Shown in pieces: positions 48,467 to 58,183 of a stretch of 64,000 bases of DNA. Every line of letters begins with the position of its first letter. Within the stretch, counting starts at the first letter, position 1. Where the stretch lies: assembly GCF_900188005.1 (NCBI RefSeq), contig NZ_FZNR01000001.1:806001-870000 (forward strand), given 5' to 3'. Source of the stretch: Actinoplanes regularis (lineage in GTDB: Bacteria > Actinomycetota > Actinomycetes > Mycobacteriales > Micromonosporaceae). The position numbers and the translations under genes are program-made. The notes beneath the pieces were generated by a model. That model saw only the letters and a program-made list of their open reading frames with translations. It was not told where the DNA came from and did not search any database.

Positions 48467-49129
48467 ATGCGTATCCCGGCACGTTTCAACGGCCCGCCCG
48501 GCTCCGGCAACGGTGGCTGGTGCGCGGGGGTCTTCGCCGCCGCCACCGGCGCGGCGCCCGGCGGCGCGGCCCGTCAGGTCACCCTCCGGCTGCCGCCACC
48601 GCTGGAGACGGAGCTCCAGGTCCGCGGCGATTCGGTGTACGCCGACGGCGCCCTGGTCGCCGAGGTCGCCGAGGCCACCGGCCCCGGCCCCGGGACCGAT
48701 CCGGTCTCCTGGGAGACCGCGGTCGCCGCCGCGCGGGACTATCCCGGCTTCACCCACCACCCCTTCCCCACCTGTTTCGTCTGCGGGCCGGAGCGGGCCG
48801 AGGGCGACGGACTGCGGATCTTCCCGGGCCCGCTGCCGGACGGCCGGACCGCGGCGCCCTGGACGGTTCCGGACGAGGTGAGCCTGCCGCTGCTCTGGGC
48901 GGCGCTGGACTGCCCGGGCGGATGGACCGCGATCAAGGAGGACCGCCCGTACGTCCTGGGCCGGATCGCGGTGGCCGTCGACGCTCTCCCCGAGCCGGGC
49001 GTGAGATGCGTCATCACCGGCGAGGTGGCGGAACTGGCCGGACGCAAGGCTCTGGTGGACTCCGCGGCCTACGGGCCGGACGGGCGACGGCTGGCCGTGG
49101 CCCGTGCCACCTGGATCAGCACCACCTGA
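48467..49129 (+). CDS. Hotdog-like (thioesterase-type) hypothetical protein
   Basis: A 220-aa protein. It begins MRIPARFNGPPGSGNGGW, has a central FPTCFVCGPERAEGDGLRIFPG with two Cys in CFVCG, and WAALDCPGGW. The last part (VRCVITGEVAELAGRKALVDSAAYG, LAVARATWI) has the strand pattern of hotdog thioesterase-like domains. Substrate and partners are unknown. It is divergent from the OlsB-like gene. Confidence 0.75.
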   Translation: MRIPARFNGPPGSGNGGWCAGVFAAATGAAPGGAARQVTLRLPPPLETELQVRGDSVYADGALVAEVAEATGPGPGTDPVSWETAVAAARDYPGFTHHPFPTCFVCGPERAEGDGLRIFPGPLPDGRTAAPWTVPDEVSLPLLWAALDCPGGWTAIKEDRPYVLGRIAVAVDALPEPGVRCVITGEVAELAGRKALVDSAAYGPDGRRLAVARATWISTT

Positions 49130-49260
49130 GGTCCACGCGGTGTGCGAGCAGAGTCCGCGGGTGGTGGTAGGTCACAGACCGGACGTCCGAACGGACAGCG
49201 CTCGCGCACGGCGTAGCCTGGTACCGGATTCGAGCCCGTCCCGCGTGACGAGGTAGTCAC

Positions 49261-52200
49261 GTGATGACAAACACGGTGAAAGAGGCGAACGCGGCAGTGT
49301 CGACGCAGCAGACTTCGCAGGACAATCCGCTCGCGGACTTCGGTCCCAACGAGTGGATCGTCGACGAGATGTATCAGCGGTACCTGGCCGATCCGACCAG
49401 CGTCGACCCTGCTTGGCACGATTTCTTCGCGGATTACAAACCGGCGATGGCCTCGGGTTCGATCGCGACGCCCGACGAGGCGACCGCGGCCAACGCGACC
49501 AAGTCCGCCGCCAAGGCCGGCACCGACGCGCCCGCGGCGGCGACCGTGGCACCGGCCAAGCCGGTGACCCCGCCCACACCCGCGGCGAAGCCGGCGCCCG
49601 CCCAGGCCCCGGCGGAGAAGGCCGCACCCAAGGCGGCGGACGGCGTCGCCCCGGCGGGCGCCAAGACCACGGTCCTGCGCGGCGTCGCCGGCAAGATCGT
49701 CCAGAACATGGAAGCCTCGCTGCAGGTTCCCACCGCCACCTCGGTGCGGGCGGTCCCGGCGAAGCTGATGGTCGACAACCGCATCGTCATCAACAACCAC
49801 CTCTCCCGCGGGCGGGGCGGCAAGGTCAGCTTCACCCACCTGATCGGCTGGGCGCTGATCCGGGCGGTCGTCGCGCACCCGGAGATGAACTACAGCTACT
49901 CCGAGATCAACGGCAAGCCCACCCTGGTCGAGCCGGAGCAGATCAATCTCGGCATCGCGATCGACCTGGCCAAGAAGGACGGGTCGCGCACCCTGGTCGT
50001 GCCCTCCATCAAGAACTGCGGGCAGATGGACTTCCGGCAGTTCTGGCAGGCGTACGAGGACGTCGTCCGGCGCGCCCGCCGCAACGAGCTGACCATGGAC
50101 GACTACACCGGTACGACGATCTCGCTGACGAACCCGGGCGGCATCGGCACGGTGCACTCCATCCCGCGCCTGATGAACGGGCAGAGCGCGATCATCGGCG
50201 TCGGCGCGATGGAGTACCCGGCGCCCTACTCCGGCATGAGCGACGAGATGCTCACCGAGCACGGCGTAAGCAAGGTCACCACGCTGACCAGCACCTACGA
50301 CCACCGGGTCATCCAGGGCGCGCAGTCCGGCGAGTTCCTCAAGGTGATGCACGAGCTGCTGCTCGGCGGGCACGACTTCTACGACGACATCTTCACCTCG
50401 CTGCGGATTCCGTACGAGCCGGTCCGCTGGGTGCGGGACGTGGCCCGGACCTCCGAGGGCCAGATCGACAAGGCCGCGCGGGTGATCGAGCTGATCCACG
50501 CGTACCGGGTGCGCGGTCACCTGATGGCCGACACCGACCCGCTCGAGTACACCATCCGCAAGCACCCCGACCTGGACGTGCTCCAGCACGGCCTGACCCT
50601 GTGGGACCTGGACCGCACCTTCCCGGTCGGCGGCTTCGCCGGCAAGGAGAAGATGAAGCTGCGCGACGTGCTCGGCGTGCTGCGGGACAGCTACTGCCGG
50701 CGCATCGGCATCGAGTACATGCACATCCAGGACCCGGAGGAGCGCCGCTGGGTCCAGGAGCGCATCGAGGTCAAGTACGCGAAGCCGGACACCGACGAGC
50801 AGAAGCACATCCTGCTGCGGCTCAACCGGGCCGAGGCGTTCGAGACGTTCCTGCAGACGAAGTACGTGGGGCAGAAGCGGTTCTCGCTGGAGGGCGGCGA
50901 GTCGCTGATCCCGCTGCTGGACGCGGTGCTCCAGTCCTCCGCCGAGGCGGGGCTGGACGAGATGGTGATCGGCATGGCCCACCGCGGCCGGCTGAACGTG
51001 CTCACCAACATCGTCGGCAAGCCGTACGAGAAGCTGTTCAACGAGTTCGAAGGCTGGATGGACCCGAAGTCGGCGCACGGCTCCGGTGACGTCAAGTACC
51101 ACCTCGGCCAGACCGGCAAGTACACGACGCCGGACGGCTCGCACTCCACTCAGGTCAGCGTCGTCGCCAACCCGTCGCACCTGGAGGCCGTCGACCCGGT
51201 TCTGGAGGGCATCGTCCGGGCCAAGCAGGACCGCCTGGACCTGGGCCTGCACGGCTACACGGTGCTCCCGGTGCTGGTGCACGGCGACGCCGCGTTCGCC
51301 GGCCAGGGCGTGGTCGCCGAGACGCTGAACCTCTCCCAGCTGCGCGGTTACCGCACCGGTGGCACGGTCCACGTGATCGTGAACAACCAGGTCGGCTTCA
51401 CCACCGCGCCGGAGTACAGCCGCTCCTCGATGTACTCCACCGACGTCGCACGGATGGTCGAGGCCCCGATCTTCCACGTCAACGGGGACGACCCCGAGGC
51501 CGTGGTGCGGGTCGCCAAGCTGGCCTTCGAGTACAGGCAGACGTTCAACAAGGACGTCGTGATCGACATGATCTGCTACCGCCGCCGCGGTCACAACGAG
51601 GGCGACGACCCGTCGATGACCAACCCCCGGATGTACCAGATCATCGACACCAAGCGCAGCGTGCGGAAGCTCTACACCGAGGAGCTGATCGGCCGCGGCG
51701 ACATCACCGTGCAGGACGCCGAGGAGCAGCTGCGCGACTACCAGTCCCGGCTGGAGGAGGTCTTCAAGGCCACCCGAGACTCGGTCAAGAACCCGCCGCG
51801 GCCGCACATCATCGCGGAAGCGCCGGAGCCCGAGGCCGAGACCAAGGTCGACGCCGACACGGTGCGGGCGGTCGGCCAGGCGCACATCGAGCTGCCCGAG
51901 GGCTTCACCCCGCACAAGCGGGTCCAGCAGCTGCTCGACCGGCGCGCCAAGATGTCCACCGACGGCGGCATCGACTGGGGCTTCGGCGAGCTGATCGCGT
52001 TCGGCTCGCTGCTCGCCCAGGGCGTCACCGTCCGGCTCGCCGGACAGGACTCGCGGCGTGGCACGTTCACCTCGCGGCACGCCGCGATCGTGGACTCGAA
52101 GACCGGCAAGGACTTCCTGCCGGTCAGCACGCTGGCCACCGGCAACGCCCGGTTCTTCGTGCACGACTCGCTGCTCTCCGAGTACGCCGCGATGGGCTTC

Positions 52201-53010
52201 GAGTACGGCTACTCGGTGGAGAACCCGGACGCGCTGGTCCTCTGGGAGGCCCAGTTCGGCGACTTCGTCAACGGCGCCCAGTCGATCGTCGACGAGTTCC
52301 TCTCCTCCGGCGAGGTGAAGTGGGGCCAGCAGTCGTCGCTGGTGCTGCTGCTGCCGCACGGCATGGAGGGCCAGGGCCCGGACCACTCGTCCGGCCGTCC
52401 GGAGCGGTTCCTCCAGCTCTGCGCCCAGGACAACATGCGGGTGGCGAACCCGACCACCCCGGCGAACTACTTCCACCTGCTGCGTCGCCAGGCGCTCTCC
52501 ACCAAGCGCAAGCCGCTGGTGGTGTTCTCGCCGAAGTCGCTGCTGCGGCACAAGCTCGCGGTCTCCACGGTGGCCGACTTCACCCAGGGCACCTTCCAGC
52601 CGGTCCTCGGCGACGCCGGGATCAACGGTCAGCCGCTGGACGCCGGTTCGGTGAAGCGGGTGCTGCTCTGCTCCGGCAAGGTCTACTACGACCTGCTGCA
52701 GGCCAGGGCCGACCGCGGTAACACCGACACCGCGATCATCCGGATGGAGCAGATCTACCCGCTGCCCGTCGAGGAGCTCAAGGCGATCCTGGCGCTGTAC
52801 CCGAACGCCGAGGACTTCGCCTGGGTCCAGGAGGAGCCGGCCAACCAGGGTGCCTGGTCGTTCGTCGCGCTCAACCTGCTGGAGCACCTGGAGGGCGTGC
52901 GGCTGCGCCGGATCTCCCGCCCCGCGGCGGCCGCTCCGGCGGTCGGCTCGGCCAAGATGCACGAGGCCGAGCAGCAGGCCCTGATCGAGGCGTCGCTGCC
53001 GCGCCCGTGA
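49261..53010 (+). CDS. kgd: Multifunctional 2-oxoglutarate decarboxylase/dehydrogenase E1-E2 fusion
   Basis: A 1249-aa actinobacterial Kgd/OdhA enzyme of the TCA cycle. The N-terminus has the E1 signature [16 protein letters not shown]. An Ala/Pro linker (about 65-135) replaces the lipoyl domain. An E2-type succinyltransferase domain ends with [10 protein letters not shown] (catalytic His). The E1 ThDP-dependent part has [11 protein letters not shown], the cofactor region [11 protein letters not shown] to NNQVGFTT, and [12 protein letters not shown]. It can decarboxylate 2-oxoglutarate or work with a dihydrolipoyl dehydrogenase complex. The start is GTG 49261 or ATG 49264 (GAGGT upstream); GTG 49297 is also possible. 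Confidence 0.97.
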   Translation: MMTNTVKEANAAVSTQQTSQDNPLADFGPNEWIVDEMYQRYLADPTSVDPAWHDFFADYKPAMASGSIATPDEATAANATKSAAKAGTDAPAAATVAPAKPVTPPTPAAKPAPAQAPAEKAAPKAADGVAPAGAKTTVLRGVAGKIVQNMEASLQVPTATSVRAVPAKLMVDNRIVINNHLSRGRGGKVSFTHLIGWALIRAVVAHPEMNYSYSEINGKPTLVEPEQINLGIAIDLAKKDGSRTLVVPSIKNCGQMDFRQFWQAYEDVVRRARRNELTMDDYTGTTISLTNPGGIGTVHSIPRLMNGQSAIIGVGAMEYPAPYSGMSDEMLTEHGVSKVTTLTSTYDHRVIQGAQSGEFLKVMHELLLGGHDFYDDIFTSLRIPYEPVRWVRDVARTSEGQIDKAARVIELIHAYRVRGHLMADTDPLEYTIRKHPDLDVLQHGLTLWDLDRTFPVGGFAGKEKMKLRDVLGVLRDSYCRRIGIEYMHIQDPEERRWVQERIEVKYAKPDTDEQKHILLRLNRAEAFETFLQTKYVGQKRFSLEGGESLIPLLDAVLQSSAEAGLDEMVIGMAHRGRLNVLTNIVGKPYEKLFNEFEGWMDPKSAHGSGDVKYHLGQTGKYTTPDGSHSTQVSVVANPSHLEAVDPVLEGIVRAKQDRLDLGLHGYTVLPVLVHGDAAFAGQGVVAETLNLSQLRGYRTGGTVHVIVNNQVGFTTAPEYSRSSMYSTDVARMVEAPIFHVNGDDPEAVVRVAKLAFEYRQTFNKDVVIDMICYRRRGHNEGDDPSMTNPRMYQIIDTKRSVRKLYTEELIGRGDITVQDAEEQLRDYQSRLEEVFKATRDSVKNPPRPHIIAEAPEPEAETKVDADTVRAVGQAHIELPEGFTPHKRVQQLLDRRAKMSTDGGIDWGFGELIAFGSLLAQGVTVRLAGQDSRRGTFTSRHAAIVDSKTGKDFLPVSTLATGNARFFVHDSLLSEYAAMGFEYGYSVENPDALVLWEAQFGDFVNGAQSIVDEFLSSGEVKWGQQSSLVLLLPHGMEGQGPDHSSGRPERFLQLCAQDNMRVANPTTPANYFHLLRRQALSTKRKPLVVFSPKSLLRHKLAVSTVADFTQGTFQPVLGDAGINGQPLDAGSVKRVLLCSGKVYYDLLQARADRGNTDTAIIRMEQIYPLPVEELKAILALYPNAEDFAWVQEEPANQGAWSFVALNLLEHLEGVRLRRISRPAAAAPAVGSAKMHEAEQQALIEASLPRP

Positions 53011-53022
53011 TCTCCTGAGGAA

Positions 53023-53054
53023 AGGGGGCGCTCCGCGATCGCGGAGCGCCCCCT
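53023..53054 (+). terminator. Perfect palindromic terminator after kgd
   Basis: A 32-bp exact palindrome (arms AGGGGGCGCTCCGCGA and its complement) lies 12 bp after the kgd stop and is followed by CTTA. With almost no loop it may act as a hairpin or a protein-binding palindrome. Confidence 0.85.
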
Positions 53055-53068
53055 CTTACTATCCGTGC

Positions 53069-53245
53069 ATGTACTTCACCGATCGGGGCATCGAGGAGCT
53101 GGTCGAGCGGCGTGGTCAGGAGACCGTGACGCTGGAGTGGCTCGGCGAGCAGCTGCGCACCTTCGTCGACCTGAACCCGGAGTTCGAGACGCCGATCGAG
53201 CGCCTGGCCACCTGGCTGGCCCGCGACGACGAGGACGAAGAGTAG
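53069..53245 (+). CDS. Small DUF6104-type protein
   Basis: A 58-aa acidic protein beginning MYFTDRGIEELVERRG and ending WLARDDEDEE. The pattern LEWLGEQLRTFVDLNPEFETPIERLATWLA matches the short DUF6104 proteins that I recall immediately after kgd in many actinomycetes. It starts 14 bp after the kgd terminator. Its function is unknown; the conserved position suggests a link to Kgd or its regulation. Confidence 0.85.
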   Translation: MYFTDRGIEELVERRGQETVTLEWLGEQLRTFVDLNPEFETPIERLATWLARDDEDEE

Positions 53246-53314
53246 GACCTGCGGTCTTCCACAGCCGGGACGTTTGACCCGGCGGCCGTCACCTCGTGTC
53301 GGTAGGTTGTGGGT

Positions 53315-55393
53315 GTGGCGCGCAGTGTCTATGTAGCAGGCTTGGGCCCGGCTGTCGGTAAGGGCGTGGTCGCCCTCGGGATCGTGGAGCTGCTGTCCCG
53401 GCAGGTCGCCGGAGTCTCGGTGTTCCGGCCGTTGGTCCCGGCCGCCGACCGTGACCCGCTTCTGACCACCCTCCGCGAGCGTTATCCCGGTCCGGTGTCC
53501 CCCGCGGAGTCGTTCGGGGTCACCCTCTCCGAGGCGACGGCGCTGATCGCGGAGGGCCGGCGGGAGGAGCTGATCGGCCGGATCGTCGAGCGTTACCGCG
53601 CCGTCGAGCGGCAGAGCTCCTCGGTCGTGGTCATCGGTGGCGATTTCGCCGATCGTGACGCCGAGACCCACGACGAGCTGCCCCTGCCTCGCGAGCTGGC
53701 CTTCAACGCCCGGCTGTCGACCGAGTTCGGCAGCGTGGTGGTGCCGGTGGTCAGCGGTGCCGGCCGCAACGAGAGCTCGCTCGCGGCGGCGGTGGGCAGT
53801 GCGTACCACTCCCTCACCGACCTCGGTGCGACGGTGGCCGCGGTGATCGCCAACCGGGTGCCGCCGACCGCCCTCGGCGGCCCGGAGCCGAGCCTTCCGG
53901 TCCCCTTCTGGGCGATCCCCGAGGTCGCGGCGATCGCGGCCCCGACGGTCGGCGAGGTCGCCGACGCCCTGGGGGCGACGGTCCTCTACGGTCCACCCGG
54001 CGCCCTCGAGCGGGACGTGCTCGACTACCTCGTCGGCGCCGCGCACGTGCCCACCGTTCTGGAGCATCTGACCGACGGGGCACTGCTGATCACCCCGGGC
54101 GACCGGTCCGACCTGCTGGTCGCAGCGAGCGCCGCGCACGCGGCCGGCACGGTCGCCCTGGCCGGGCTGGTGCTCACCCTCGGCGAGCCGCCGGACCCGC
54201 GGGTGGTGCGGGTCATCGAGCGGCTCAACACCGGCCTCGCGATGCTGGTCACCAAGGCCGACAGCTTCCACACCATCGCCCACTCCGGCCGGGTCCAGGC
54301 GCAGCTCAGCACGCCCCGCAAGGTGCAGACCGCGCTCGGGGTGTTCGAGACGCACGTGGACACCGTGGCGCTCTCCAAGGTGCTCGACGTGGCCCGCTCC
54401 GCCCGGGTCACCCCGCTGATGTTCGAGAACGACCTGATCGACCGGGCCCGCGCCGATCGCCGCCACCTGGTGCTGCCGGAGGGGACCGAGGATCGGATCC
54501 TGCGCGCCGCCGAGACCCTGCTGCGGCGCGGGGTGGCCGACCTGACCCTGCTCGGCGACCCGGCCGAGATCAGCCGACGGGCCCGGGAGCTGGGCGTGGA
54601 GATCGGCGACGCCCGGCTGGTCGATCCGTCCACCAGCCCCTGGCGGGACGACTTCGCCGAGCGCTACGCCGAACTGCGCAAGGGGCGGGCGGTCACGCTC
54701 GACCTGGCGTACGACGTGGTTCGGGACGTCAACTACTTCGGCACCATGATGGTCTCCGCCGGTTACGCTGACGGCATGGTCTCCGGCTCGGTCCATACGA
54801 CGGCCGCCACCATCCGGCCGGCCTTCGAGATCATCAAGACGGTGCCCGAGCTGTCCGTCGCCTCCAGCGTGTTCTTCATGCTCCTGGCCGACCGGGTGCT
54901 GGTCTACGGCGACTGCGCGGTCAACCCCGACCCGGACGCCGCACAGCTCGCCGACATCGCGCTCTCCTCGGCGACGACCGCTGCCGCGTTCGGTATCGAG
55001 CCGCGGGTCGCGATGCTCTCCTACTCGACCGGCAAGTCCGGCGCCGGTGCCGACGTGGAGAAGGTCGCCGCCGCCACCGCCCTGGTCCGGGAACGCCGTC
55101 CGGACCTGCCGGTGGAGGGCCCGATCCAGTACGACGCGGCGGTCGACCCCGCCGTGGCCGCCGCGAAGCTGCCCGGCAGCACGGTGGCCGGTCAGGCGAC
55201 GGTGTTCGTCTTCCCCGACCTGAATACCGGCAACAACACCTACAAGGCTGTGCAGCGCTCGGCGAACGCGGTCGCGGTCGGCCCGGTCATGCAGGGCCTG
55301 CGCCGCCCGGTCAACGACCTGTCCCGCGGCGCGACGGTCAAGGACATCATCAACACCGTGGCCATCACGGCGATCCAGGCGGGGGCGAAATGA
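53315..55393 (+). CDS. pta: Phosphate acetyltransferase
   Basis: A 692-aa long-form Pta that converts acetyl-CoA and phosphate to acetyl phosphate. The N-terminal P-loop-like domain (VYVAGLGPAVGKGVVALG) has GKG in place of GKS/T, so nucleotide binding may be lost. A DRTGG-type middle domain (about 215-330) precedes the catalytic C-terminal domain, with PEGTEDRILRAAETLLRRG, ADGMVSGSVHTTAATIRPAF and FPDLNTGNNTYKAVQR. GTG 53315 has GGTAGG 8 nt upstream; the frame opens 6 bp earlier. It overlaps ackA by 4 bp. Confidence 0.95.
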   Translation: MARSVYVAGLGPAVGKGVVALGIVELLSRQVAGVSVFRPLVPAADRDPLLTTLRERYPGPVSPAESFGVTLSEATALIAEGRREELIGRIVERYRAVERQSSSVVVIGGDFADRDAETHDELPLPRELAFNARLSTEFGSVVVPVVSGAGRNESSLAAAVGSAYHSLTDLGATVAAVIANRVPPTALGGPEPSLPVPFWAIPEVAAIAAPTVGEVADALGATVLYGPPGALERDVLDYLVGAAHVPTVLEHLTDGALLITPGDRSDLLVAASAAHAAGTVALAGLVLTLGEPPDPRVVRVIERLNTGLAMLVTKADSFHTIAHSGRVQAQLSTPRKVQTALGVFETHVDTVALSKVLDVARSARVTPLMFENDLIDRARADRRHLVLPEGTEDRILRAAETLLRRGVADLTLLGDPAEISRRARELGVEIGDARLVDPSTSPWRDDFAERYAELRKGRAVTLDLAYDVVRDVNYFGTMMVSAGYADGMVSGSVHTTAATIRPAFEIIKTVPELSVASSVFFMLLADRVLVYGDCAVNPDPDAAQLADIALSSATTAAAFGIEPRVAMLSYSTGKSGAGADVEKVAAATALVRERRPDLPVEGPIQYDAAVDPAVAAAKLPGSTVAGQATVFVFPDLNTGNNTYKAVQRSANAVAVGPVMQGLRRPVNDLSRGATVKDIINTVAITAIQAGAK

Positions 55394-56505
55394 CCCGGGT
55401 ACTGGTGCTCAACTGCGGCTCCTCGTCAGTGCGGTACAGGCTGTTCGACGGCACCGAGGTGCACGCCAAGGGCCTGATCCAGCAGATCGGCGAGGAGGGT
55501 GGCGACGCCGCCGACCATCGCGAGGCGTTGCAGAACCTGATGGACCGGCTTGACCTCAGCGGGCTGGCCGCGGTCGGACATCGGGTGGTGCACGGCGGCG
55601 AGCGGTTCACCGAGGCCACTGTGATCACCGACGAGGTGGTGGCCGCCATCGAGGAGCTGATCCCGCTGGCGCCGCTGCACAACCCCGGCGCGCTGACCGG
55701 CATCCGGGCGACCCGCAAGCTGCTGCCGGACGTGCCCCAGGTGGCGGTCTTCGACACGGCCTTCCACGCGACGATCCCGCCGGAGGGGGTGCTCTGGGCC
55801 GTCGATCGGGAGCTCACCCAGCGGTGGGGGCTGCGGCGATACGGATTTCACGGGACCTCCCACGCGTACGTCTCCCGGGAGACCGCCCGGCTCCTCGGCA
55901 CGCCGGTCGCCGAGACAAATGTGATCACCCTGCACCTGGGCAACGGTGCCAGTGCCGCTGCGGTGCGCGGCGGCCGCTGCGAGGCCACCTCGATGGGGAT
56001 GACCCCGCTCAGCGGCCTGGTGATGGGGACCCGATCGGGCGACATCGACCCGAGCCTGGTGTTCCACCTGCACCGGGTGGCCGGGCTGTCGGTGGACGAG
56101 ATCGAGGAGTCGCTGACCCGGCGCGGCGGTATGGCCGGCCTGACCGGCGCGAACGACATGCGTGAGGTGGAACAGCGGCTCACGGCCGGTGACCCGGACG
56201 CGGAGCTCGCTTTCGCGATCTACACCCGGCGGCTCCGGGAGTACGTCGGGTCGTACCTGGCGCTGCTGGGCCGGGTGGACGCGATCACCTTCACCGCGGG
56301 CGTCGGGGAGAACTCGGCGCATGTGCGCGCGGCCGCGCTGGCCGGGCTCGAACCCCTCGGCATCACCGTGGACGAGGCACGCAACCAGCGCAACGACCTG
56401 ATCATCTCGGCCGACGGCGCACCGGTCGCGGTATGCGTCGTACCCACCGAGGAGGAGCTGGAGATCGCCGACGAGGCCCGTAAGGCGCTCTCGTTGCCGG
56501 CCTAG
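55390..56505 (+). CDS. ackA: Acetate kinase
   Basis: A 371-aa ASKHA-fold kinase that interconverts acetyl phosphate and acetate with ATP. Signature 1 is VLVLNCGSSSVRYRLFDG. GHRVVHGG, YGFHGTSHAYVS, TLHLGNGASAA, GLVMGTRSGDIDPSL and FTAGVGENSAHVR are all intact, including the catalytic Arg and His. It is translationally coupled to pta, giving the complete overflow and acetate-assimilation pathway. Confidence 0.97.
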   Translation: MTRVLVLNCGSSSVRYRLFDGTEVHAKGLIQQIGEEGGDAADHREALQNLMDRLDLSGLAAVGHRVVHGGERFTEATVITDEVVAAIEELIPLAPLHNPGALTGIRATRKLLPDVPQVAVFDTAFHATIPPEGVLWAVDRELTQRWGLRRYGFHGTSHAYVSRETARLLGTPVAETNVITLHLGNGASAAAVRGGRCEATSMGMTPLSGLVMGTRSGDIDPSLVFHLHRVAGLSVDEIEESLTRRGGMAGLTGANDMREVEQRLTAGDPDAELAFAIYTRRLREYVGSYLALLGRVDAITFTAGVGENSAHVRAAALAGLEPLGITVDEARNQRNDLIISADGAPVAVCVVPTEEELEIADEARKALSLPA

Positions 56506-56599
56506 GTCCCCGCGGCCGGGCGGCCCGGCGGCTTCCCTGTACCCGCTCGGCATCCGGCACGCGCTGAGCGGAGCCGGGCCGGAACCGGTCCGCGAAGTG

Positions 56600-56755
56600 T
56601 TACAGGACGAGCCAGGCGATCAGGGCGATGAGGACCACTGCGGCCACACCGCCGATGAGGTAGGGCATCTTGGACCGTGCCGCGTCATCGGGGGTCCGGG
56701 TGAAGGCCCGGAACGCCTCGGTGTTGCCGCTCGGGTCGACGCTGTTGTCAGGCAT
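56600..56755 (-). CDS. Small tail-anchored-like membrane protein
   Basis: A 51-aa protein from ATG 56755. A hydrophilic N-terminal half (MPDNSVDPSGNTEAFRAFTR) is followed by a basic stretch and one C-terminal transmembrane helix (MPYLIGGVAAVVLIALIAWLVL) that ends at the stop. The composition strongly suggests a real single-pass protein. I recognise no family. It is convergent with ackA. Confidence 0.65.
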   Translation of the reverse strand: MPDNSVDPSGNTEAFRAFTRTPDDAARSKMPYLIGGVAAVVLIALIAWLVL

Positions 56756-56904
56756 GGGCCCGACCCTAACCAAGCCGCGCACCCTTTCGCCAAGATGACC
56801 GGCACCCGACGGACAGCGTGTCCGACCCATCGATCAGGTCACCCGGCCGGTGCCGGGGTGCCCGGCGCCCGGCCGGGCTTGGTCGGCGCTCGATGACGGT
56901 GCGG

Positions 56905-57846
56905 TCAGTGTTCGATGACGACCTTGCCGAAGACGTCGCCGGAGGAGAGCCGGGCGAAGGCGTCGGCGACCGAGTCGAACGGGTACCGGGAATCGATCAC
57001 GGGGTGGATCTGGGCGGTGGCGCACATCTGGAGCAGTTCGGCCAGTTCGGCGGGGGTGCCCATGCTGCTGCCGAGGATCTCCAACTGCATGGCGAAGACC
57101 CGGCGCAGATCGACCCGGGCCAGGTGGCCGCCGGTCGCGCCACAGACGACGATGCGGGCCCCGGGAGCGGCGCACTTCATCGAGTGCTCGAAGGTCGGCT
57201 CGCCGACGGACTCGATCACCACCTCGACACGCTCCGGAAGACGCGCGCCGGGCTCGGCCGGGATCGCGCCCAGCTCCGCGACCCGGTCACGTTTCCACTG
57301 CTCACGGCTGGTTGCGTAGACCCGCTTGCCGAGCGCGACCGCCAGTGCGATCGCGGCGGTGGCGACGCCGCCCCCGGCGCCCTGGACCAGGACCGCGCCG
57401 GCCTCCGCGGCACGACCGCGGGTCACGAGCATGTGGTACGCGGTGAGCCAGGCCGTGGGCAGGCAGGCCGCCTCGGCGAAGGAGACTCCGTCGGGGATCG
57501 GGAGCAGGTTCTCCCGGGGGACGGCGATCCGCTCGGCGAGCGTGCCGGGATAGCGCTCGGAGAAGAGCGAGTAACCACGCGGGTCGGCTTTGTCCTCGAC
57601 CACCGGGTAGACCAGGACCGGCGCGCCGTCCGGGGTCACACCGGCGGCGTCACAGCCGAGGATCATCGGGAGGCGGTCGGCGGGCAGGCCGACACCCCGC
57701 AGCGACCAGATGTCGTGCTGGTTGAGGGAGCTGGCCCGGACGTCGATCGGCACCCAGCCCTCGGGCACAGAGAAGGGCAGGTCGCCCACGGTCAACGCGC
57801 TCAGCGGCGTGTCGGGCTGAAGCGAGGAGGCATAGGCGGCGCGCAT
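56905..57846 (-). CDS. Zinc-type MDR oxidoreductase (quinone reductase / alcohol dehydrogenase family)
   Basis: A 313-aa medium-chain dehydrogenase. The N-terminal GroES-like domain has VPIDVRASSLNQHDIWSLRG and LGCDAAGV. The cofactor-binding domain has VLVQGAGGGVATAAIALA. The catalytic zinc Cys/His of alcohol dehydrogenases are not in their usual places and the structural-zinc Cys cluster is absent, so it fits the zinc-free, NADPH-dependent quinone oxidoreductase-like branch. The substrate is unknown. The structured repeat begins within about 15-20 bp upstream of its start codon. Confidence 0.88.
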   Translation of the reverse strand: MRAAYASSLQPDTPLSALTVGDLPFSVPEGWVPIDVRASSLNQHDIWSLRGVGLPADRLPMILGCDAAGVTPDGAPVLVYPVVEDKADPRGYSLFSERYPGTLAERIAVPRENLLPIPDGVSFAEAACLPTAWLTAYHMLVTRGRAAEAGAVLVQGAGGGVATAAIALAVALGKRVYATSREQWKRDRVAELGAIPAEPGARLPERVEVVIESVGEPTFEHSMKCAAPGARIVVCGATGGHLARVDLRRVFAMQLEILGSSMGTPAELAELLQMCATAQIHPVIDSRYPFDSVADAFARLSSGDVFGKVVIEH

Positions 57847-58183
57847 GAACTCTGTCTACCGGCGCCGCCTTCGGCTCGCAAGCTGTGCTGACCGGCGTCG
57901 CCTTCGGCTCGCAGGCATTGCGCCCTTAGCGGCCGATGTCGAGAGGCCCGAAAACAACCACGCTTCGCTAGTCGTTTTCGGGCCTCTCGACATCGGCGGG
58001 CGCAACGCGAGTGGGATACGGCTGGACCACGCGGTGCTTGCGGTTTCGGCGCCTCGACATCGGGGGCGCAATGCGTTCGGGGTTGAAGCGCACGTCGGAA
58101 AGGTCGGGGCGGGAGGAGGAGAGCGAGGGGGAAGCGACGCGCCGCCCTGCGGGAGGCAGGGCGGCGCGTGGGGTGACAGCGGG
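57847..58183. repeat. Intergenic repeat region containing structured repeat, copy B
   Basis: This gap is mostly repeat. Hairpin copy B has inner arms 57932-57955 and 57974-57997 (24 bp, perfect) and outer arms 57915-57925 and 57998-58008 (one mismatch); its 18-nt loop is the exact complement of copy A's loop. Flanking it at 57860-57914 are one full and one partial GCGAGCCGAAGGCG-type unit (minus strand), the 33-bp repeat core of copy A. A second partial end lies at 58055-58084. The remaining 58085-58183 shows nothing recognisable. Confidence 0.9.

Noticed and set aside
49069..52962. Very long minus-strand open frame opposite kgd.
   Set aside because: It is the codon-bias shadow of a highly conserved plus-strand gene; its translation is Val/Asp/Gly/Arg-rich low-complexity sequence.
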